Assembly (NCBI GenBank): GCA_013812485.1
Contig: JACCTJ010000363.1
Coordinates: forward strand, 1 to 10,064
Length of the DNA: 10,064 nucleotides
Direction: 5' to 3'
From: Thermoleophilaceae bacterium
GTDB lineage: Bacteria; Actinomycetota; Thermoleophilia; Solirubrobacterales; Thermoleophilaceae
Shown one piece after another: positions 6,169-10,064 of this stretch; position 1 is the stretch's first letter; each line of letters opens with the position of its first letter. The notes beneath the pieces are model-generated. The model saw only the letters and a program-made list of their open reading frames with translations, did no database searches and had not been told where the DNA came from. The translations under genes were made by a program, and so were the position numbers.

Positions 6169-7931
6169 CGCGCGGGGGCCTGCTCGGGCGCGGGCGGAAG
6201 GGCCCCGGCGGGGGCGAGCTCCTCAGGCGACGGACTTACCCCCACTGGGGGGGCCGTGTCGCCGCCAGCGTCGGCGACCCCCTCCGCCTCGGCCTCCTCG
6301 CGCCAGGCAGCCACCTCGCGCTCCACGCGATCCTCCTCCCAGCCAAGCTCGTCCGCCAGCGCGAGCGCGACCGCACGCGGCGCCTCGGCCCCGGGCGCCG
6401 CCAGCGCCCGCGAGTCGAGCAGCCCGAGACGGGTGCGGCGCAGGAGCACGTCGCCGACCGTGAGGGCCTGCTCGCGGCGGGCGGCGAAGCGCGCTTCGGC
6501 GAGCAGGTCGGGCAGGCCGGGGACGATCCGAGAAGCGAGCGCCTGGTCCTCTCCCGCGAGCACGAGAACCCCGCCGGCATCGTGGCCGTAGCGATCGGCC
6601 AGCAGCTGGCGGCTGTTCTCGTCGACGCCCGGCGCCTCGGGCAGCGAGCCCGCCTCGACCGGAAGGCCGAGCGGGATGTCCTCGGTGCGACACGGCGCCT
6701 GGAGGCCGTCGCGGAGCACGAGCCGGTCGACGACCTGCTTGGCCATCCGCCGCCAGGTCGTCAGCTTGCCGCCGGTGATGGTGATCAGGCCCGAGCTCGT
6801 CTCGAAGAGCTCGGCCTTGCGCGAGATGTCGACCGAGCGCTTGGTGTCGCCGGTCGACACCAGCGGCCGCACGCCGGCAAAGGCGCCGAGCACGTCGGCG
6901 GGCGCGAGCTCGGTCCCGAAGAAGGCGTTGCAGGCCTCGAGCAGGTAGGCGATGTCGTCGCCGTCGGGGCGGATGTGGTCGAGCTCGCCCGAGTAGTCCT
7001 TGTCGGTCGTGCCGACGAGCGTACGCCCGAGCCACGGCAGCGCGAAGATCGTCCGTCCTCCTGCGGCGGGAACGACCGCCCCCGAGCGCAGGGGGATGTC
7101 GTCCTCCGAGACGATGATGTGGGTGCCGCGGCTGGGCCGGATGTGCGGCACCTCGGCCTCGGCGTGGATCTCCTCGGGCCGGATGCGATCCGCCCACACG
7201 CCGGTCGCGTTGACCACGCTCGTGGCGCGCACGTCGAGCGTCCGACCGCTCACCCGGTCGACGCAGCGCACGCCGGCGGCGCGCCCGCCCTCCTCGATCA
7301 GCTCGCGGACCTCGCAGCGGTTGGCGCAGACCGCGCCGAAGCGCTCGGCCTCGGCGAGCACGGTCAGAGTCAGGCGGACGTCGTCGGTCTGGCAGTCGTA
7401 GAACAGGTAGGCCGAGGTCGGCCGGCGCGAGGCGAGCGCCGGCAGGTGCTCGATCACCTCATCGGCGTCGACGATCCGGTGGCGGTCCGGGCTCCAGTCC
7501 TCGCCCGCGCGGTAGCCGTAGCGGAAGCGTCGCTCGGGGCGCCGGCGCAGCCGCTCGCTGGCCATGACGTCGTACATGTTGAGCGCGACGCCCACCAGCC
7601 GGTCGGGGTGCTTGCCGTCGAAGGCGGTGACGAGCATGGGCAGCGGCTTGACCAGGTGGGGAGCGAGCCTGACCATGATCGCGCGCTCGACCAGGGCCTC
7701 GCGCACGAGGCCGAGGTCGAAGCTCTGGAGGTAGCGCAGACCGCCGTGGACGAGCTTCGAGGACCGGCTCGAGGTTCCCGAGGCGTAGTCGGCCCGCTCG
7801 ACGAGGGCGACGCTGTAGCCGCGCGAGGCCGCGTCGAGGGCGACGCCCGCGCCCGTGATTCCCCCGCCGATGACGACGACGTCGAAGCGCTCGGCCTCGA
7901 GGGCGGCGAGGGCGTCGTGGCGGGCGATCAC
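6165..7931 (-). CDS. glpD: Aerobic glycerol-3-phosphate dehydrogenase (FAD, DAO superfamily)
   Basis: 588 residues. GlpD oxidises glycerol-3-phosphate to dihydroxyacetone phosphate at the membrane surface and passes electrons to quinone. The FAD Rossmann motif is IGGGITGAG (21-29) with Glu45 ending beta-2. It is followed by the GlpD signature SGTSSRSSKLVHGGLRYL (51-68), NATGVWAD (241-248), LVGTTDKDYSG (305-315) and ITGGKLTTWRRMAK (385-398). A DAO C-terminal helical domain runs to about 550. The last 38 residues are a Pro/Ala-rich tail not usual for the family, and a run of seven G (6246-6252 on +) falls within its coding sequence. Start: GTG at 7931 places the FAD motif at the normal distance, though no good ribosome site precedes it. 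It lies 35 bp after the DUF4430 gene and overlaps folP by 4 bp. Confidence 0.96.
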   Translation of the reverse strand: MIARHDALAALEAERFDVVVIGGGITGAGVALDAASRGYSVALVERADYASGTSSRSSKLVHGGLRYLQSFDLGLVREALVERAIMVRLAPHLVKPLPMLVTAFDGKHPDRLVGVALNMYDVMASERLRRRPERRFRYGYRAGEDWSPDRHRIVDADEVIEHLPALASRRPTSAYLFYDCQTDDVRLTLTVLAEAERFGAVCANRCEVRELIEEGGRAAGVRCVDRVSGRTLDVRATSVVNATGVWADRIRPEEIHAEAEVPHIRPSRGTHIIVSEDDIPLRSGAVVPAAGGRTIFALPWLGRTLVGTTDKDYSGELDHIRPDGDDIAYLLEACNAFFGTELAPADVLGAFAGVRPLVSTGDTKRSVDISRKAELFETSSGLITITGGKLTTWRRMAKQVVDRLVLRDGLQAPCRTEDIPLGLPVEAGSLPEAPGVDENSRQLLADRYGHDAGGVLVLAGEDQALASRIVPGLPDLLAEARFAARREQALTVGDVLLRRTRLGLLDSRALAAPGAEAPRAVALALADELGWEEDRVEREVAAWREEAEAEGVADAGGDTAPPVGVSPSPEELAPAGALPPAPEQAPAR

Positions 7932-7966
7932 GGCTGGAGCTTAAGCCCTCGTCACGGGCCGATGGC

Positions 7967-8962
7967 TCAGCGCGGCTCGGCCCCGCCCAGCGGCAGCGCC
8001 AAGGCACCGTCGGGTAGCGCCGCCACCGCATACCGGTCGCGCAGGGTCTGGCCCTCGAGCGCCGCGGCGGCGCGCTCGACGCCCGCCTCGTCGACGCCTG
8101 TGACCAGCCAGACGCGTTGCTCGCCCTCGAGCGCCGTGGCCGCGACCAGCCCTGTGCCCGGAGGCGCGATGTGGGCGGGGCGGCCGGCGGAATCGAGCAG
8201 CTCGAGCGTTGCGCCCTCCTCCCGAAAGCGCGCGAAGACCCCGCTCGCCCGGGGTCCCTCGTCGAGCGAGGTGGCCGCCCGTACACGCCGCGCGAGCGAC
8301 CACGGCGCCACCACGACCCGGATGGTGTTCTCGCCTGCAGGATCCCCGAACGGGCCCACCGAAGCTATCACCCCGCTGGCGCCCAGTCGGCGCCTAACCT
8401 CTCGACAGGCCCGACTGCGATCGTTGGCGCATTCCATGCGCACCGGCAGGCGCTTGCCCTCCGAGCCACTCAGCATCGGCTCGGGATACGCGCCGACGAT
8501 GGCGGGCACGCTCGGGGCGGAGTCTCGGCGTCGGTAGTCCCACTGCACGGCGGCGCCAGGCGGCAGGCGGCGGTCGGCTGCGCCCGGGTCCCCCTCGAGG
8601 CCGTTGACGAAGTAGGACCAGCTCCAGCGCCCGAGACGGTCATCGGCCTCGATGCCGTCGATCGACCGCACGGAACGGTCTCCCGGCCCGGTTTCGACCC
8701 GCCGCTGCGACTGCAGCCAGCTCAGCACTGTCTCGCCTGGACTGACCCGCTCGCGCTCGGCGGCGTAGATGACCCTCTGGCCGAAGCCGCTCGTCACACG
8801 CAGCTCGACTTCACCTGACCCTGCTCGAGCGGGACCTGGTCCGCAGCCGACCGCTAAGACCAGGGAGACGGCGAGCCCCACGAGGAGGAGGCGCGCGGCG
8901 CAGCGCCTTGCGGCCTGCGACCCGCCATGGCGACTTCGATGACGAGCGAGACGAAGCTTCAT
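7967..8962 (-). CDS. DUF4430 (transcobalamin-like C-terminal domain) lipoprotein
   Basis: 331 residues. The ATG at 8962 follows GGGAGG at seven bases. An Arg-rich N-region and hydrophobic stretch (about 22-39) end in LAVGC (Cys40), a plausible lipobox, so the protein is probably anchored outside the membrane. Residues 51-146 match DUF4430: VELRVTSGFGQRV, then SPGETVLSWLQ and WSWSYFVNG (113-121), then PPGAAVQWDYR. This fold is related to the C-terminal domain of transcobalamin and intrinsic factor, and several bacterial members are linked to cobalamin or surface binding. Residues 150-331 form a second domain I do not recognise, containing two cysteines (178, 186). The gene is divergent from the cobalamin riboswitch and cbtAB, and lies 35 bp before glpD. 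A corrinoid or cobalt role is inferred from family and position only. The frame runs open to 9304, but that extension has no signal peptide. Confidence 0.82.
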   Translation of the reverse strand: MKLRLARHRSRHGGSQAARRCAARLLLVGLAVSLVLAVGCGPGPARAGSGEVELRVTSGFGQRVIYAAERERVSPGETVLSWLQSQRRVETGPGDRSVRSIDGIEADDRLGRWSWSYFVNGLEGDPGAADRRLPPGAAVQWDYRRRDSAPSVPAIVGAYPEPMLSGSEGKRLPVRMECANDRSRACREVRRRLGASGVIASVGPFGDPAGENTIRVVVAPWSLARRVRAATSLDEGPRASGVFARFREEGATLELLDSAGRPAHIAPPGTGLVAATALEGEQRVWLVTGVDEAGVERAAAALEGQTLRDRYAVAALPDGALALPLGGAEPR

Positions 8963-9088
8963 TCGTTTGCCTCCCGTTCTGGCCGGACATGGCTTGCAGG
9001 CGCAGACATGAGGCGAAGCCCATTGAAGCAACCGCAGCGACGCCTCGGGCGCGGAGCAAGTGCGAGTCCGCGCGGAGTGCACGCCGGC

Positions 9089-9112
9089 GCGCCGGGAGTT
9101 AGACTCCCGCGC
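9089..9112. repeat. Hairpin in the divergent intergenic region
   Basis: GGGAGT (9094-9099) and ACTCCC (9103-9108) form a perfect stem around TAG, extended by C-G and, after a one-base bulge at 9092, three more GC pairs (9089-9091 with 9110-9112). It lies just before the riboswitch and between divergent genes, so it may be an operator or the 5' end of the cbtB leader. The rest of 8963-9120 holds the two divergent promoters by inference, but no clear -10/-35 pair. Confidence 0.4.
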
Positions 9113-9120
9113 CAACCAGA

Positions 9121-9265
9121 GCGATGGTCGCGAGGAAGCCGGTGCGAGTCCGGCGTGGTCGCGCCACTGTGACCGGTAGCCGTGCCCAGGAATGACCACT
9201 GCCCCGCGGGGTGGGAAGGTCGGAGCTCGGCGGTGATCCGGGAGCCAGGACACTCGACCCATCGC
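9121..9265 (+). promoter_or_regulatory. Cobalamin (B12) riboswitch controlling cbtBA
   Basis: The leader carries the conserved cobalamin aptamer blocks in order: GAGGAAGCCGGTGCGAGTCC (9132-9151), CGCGCCACTGT (9160-9170), AGGAATGACCACTG around 9189-9202, GGGAAGG near 9212-9218, and AGCCAGGACACTCGACC up to 9259. The first and last parts close a P1 stem: GCGATGGTCG (9121-9130) pairs with CGACCCATCGC (9255-9265) with one bulged C. Adenosylcobalamin or methylcobalamin binding normally switches such leaders off. It sits 40 nt before the cbtB start, the classic place for a B12-repressed cobalt transporter. The assignment is strong from sequence; which cobalamin form binds cannot be told. Confidence 0.93.
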
Positions 9266-9276
9266 TGCCACGCCGA

Positions 9277-9299
9277 CGGGACGCGCCATCCCGAGGAGG
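9277..9299 (+). promoter_or_regulatory. Hairpin abutting the cbtB ribosome-binding site (expression platform)
   Basis: CGGGA (9277-9281) pairs with TCCCG (9289-9293) around a seven-base loop, and the last stem base is the first base of the Shine-Dalgarno GAGGAGG (9293-9299), six bases before the cbtB ATG. There is no T-run. The arrangement points to control of translation rather than transcription termination, with the loop free for a kissing contact with the aptamer. I could not identify the partner loop by eye. Confidence 0.5.
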
Positions 9300-9305
9300 T
9301 TCACG

Positions 9306-9527
9306 ATGTCCGATACCGCCGCCGCGCCTTCGCCGCTGTCCGAGCCGATACGCCCGCCCGCTATCGAGGTTCGCGAGGTGTGGCCCTGGGCACTCCTCGC
9401 CCTCGCGCTGACGCTGCTCCTCTACCTCGTCGGCGTCGAGCAGGGCGCAACGTCGGTCGTGCCCGGGCAGGTGCTCCACGAGTGGGTGCACGACGGGAGG
9501 CACCTGCTCGGATTTCCCTGCCACTAG
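9306..9527 (+). CDS. cbtB: Cobalt transporter subunit CbtB
   Basis: 73 residues, the usual small size for CbtB. It has a 25-residue polar, Pro-rich N-terminus, one TM helix (WPWALLALALTLLLYLVGV, about 26-44), and the family's His-rich C-terminus HEWVHDGRHLLGFPCH with His58, His62, His66 and His73 and a penultimate Cys, probably metal ligands. CbtB works with CbtA in the membrane as a predicted cobalt uptake system; the pair is known from comparative genomics of B12-regulated genes. The ATG at 9306 has GAGGAGG six bases before it. The gene lies directly under the cobalamin riboswitch and 15 bp before cbtA. Confidence 0.93.
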   Translation: MSDTAAAPSPLSEPIRPPAIEVREVWPWALLALALTLLLYLVGVEQGATSVVPGQVLHEWVHDGRHLLGFPCH

Positions 9528-9542
9528 GGCGCGGGCGACCTC

Positions 9543-10064
9543 GTGCTCAGGGCCCTGCTCATCTGCGGGCTGCTCGCCGGCGTGTGCGGCGGCCTGGTGG
9601 CGACGGGATTCGCCGAGCTCGTCGGCGAGCCGCCGGTCGAGGAGGCGATCGCCTTCGAGGAGTCGCAGAGCCCTGCCGGCGCGCCCGGGGACCCGGAGCT
9701 CGTGGCGCGCGGGCTTCAGCGCGGCGTCGGGCTGCTGACCGCCGCGAGCGTGTACGGACTCGCGCTCGGTGGCCTGTTCGCGCTCGGCTTCGCGGCCGTG
9801 TACGGGCGCGTCGGACGTGCGGGTCCCGCGAGAACGGCGCTCTGGCTGGCCGCAGCCGCGTTCGTCGTCGTCTTCCTCGTCCCGTTCGTCAAGTACCCGG
9901 CCAACCCGCCGGCCGTGGGCGAGGCCGACACCATCGCCGCCCGCACGGAACTCTACTTCGCGATGATGGCGATCTCGCTGCTCGCGGCCGTCGCGGCGGC
10001 GCGCGTCCACGCCGTGCTCGCCCGGCGCCGCTCGCCGTCGAGCGCCACCGTATTGGCCCTCGCC
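9543..10064 (+). CDS. cbtA: Cobalt transporter subunit CbtA (runs off the window end)
   Basis: An open frame from GTG at 9543 to the window end gives 174 residues with no stop; full-length CbtA has roughly 230-260. Visible parts: TM1 at 2-22, the family motif FAELVGEPPVEEAIAFEE (23-40), TM2 at about 61-85, TM3 at 98-117 followed by VKYPANPP (116-123), and TM4 at about 137-160. CbtA is the main membrane subunit of the predicted B12-regulated cobalt transporter. The gene begins 15 bp after the cbtB stop with only a weak G-rich ribosome site, so it is likely co-transcribed and possibly translationally coupled with cbtB under the riboswitch. Because the frame has no stop inside the window, simple gene finding could miss it. 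Confidence 0.9.
   Translation, partial: MLRALLICGLLAGVCGGLVATGFAELVGEPPVEEAIAFEESQSPAGAPGDPELVARGLQRGVGLLTAASVYGLALGGLFALGFAAVYGRVGRAGPARTALWLAAAAFVVVFLVPFVKYPANPPAVGEADTIAARTELYFAMMAISLLAAVAAARVHAVLARRRSPSSATVLALA

Noticed and set aside
6582..8537. Plus-strand open frame of 651 codons opposite glpD and the DUF4430 gene
   Set aside because: It has no domain, signal peptide or ribosome site, and the opposite strand encodes clear GlpD motifs.
8963..9304. N-terminal extension of the DUF4430 lipoprotein to a start at 9304
   Set aside because: It would be antisense to the riboswitch and would bury the signal peptide; ATG at 8962 has a GGGAGG at good spacing and opens a lipoprotein signal.
9099..10010. 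Minus-strand open frame of 303 codons over the riboswitch and cbtBA
   Set aside because: Its composition is charged and repetitive, and the plus strand has the riboswitch, cbtB and cbtA with ribosome sites and family motifs.

Overview
The window is very GC-rich, with dense, mostly co-directional genes, frequent GTG starts and little intergenic space. Codon use, the protein types (glycerol-3-phosphate dehydrogenase, TalC-type transaldolase, a DUF4430 lipoprotein, CbtAB) and protein style suggest a high-GC actinobacterium, probably of the Thermoleophilia/Solirubrobacterales kind. This placement is inference from protein style; no rRNA or marker gene is present.

Layout. The left edge (1-471, +) holds the C-terminal half of a vicinal-oxygen-chelate ring-cleaving dioxygenase. 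A small Cys/Arg-rich protein follows (612-818, +). It converges on the eroded N-terminus of a short-chain dehydrogenase (about 820-940, -). From 974 to 8962 every gene lies on the minus strand. In transcription order these are: a DUF4430 lipoprotein (8962-7967), glpD (7931-6165), folP (6168-5278, a 4-bp GTGA overlap with glpD), a secreted six-cysteine CAP-domain protein (5135-4578), a TalC-type transaldolase (4525-3830), a Rho-like protein that has lost its ATPase motifs (3812-2574), and a two-TM channel-like protein with NAD-binding RCK/TrkA-N domains (2371-974). The likely transcription units are lipoprotein-glpD-folP and tal-rho-like. The channel may be separate, because a strong hairpin lies after the rho-like gene.

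The right edge (9121-10064, +) is a cobalamin riboswitch with a closable P1 stem and the recognisable core, followed by cbtB and the start of cbtA, a predicted B12-repressed cobalt uptake system. It diverges from the DUF4430 lipoprotein, whose N-terminal domain belongs to the family related to the C-terminal domain of transcobalamin. This makes the right end a candidate cobalt/corrinoid acquisition locus.

The points most worth a second look are the ATPase-dead Rho paralogue, the pairing of a transcobalamin-like lipoprotein with a B12 riboswitch and cbtAB, the unusual TVGPS filter in the channel, the rearranged loop 2 of dihydropteroate synthase, and two sets of inverted repeats flanking the CAP gene. 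No tRNA, rRNA, CRISPR array, insertion sequence or prophage gene was seen.
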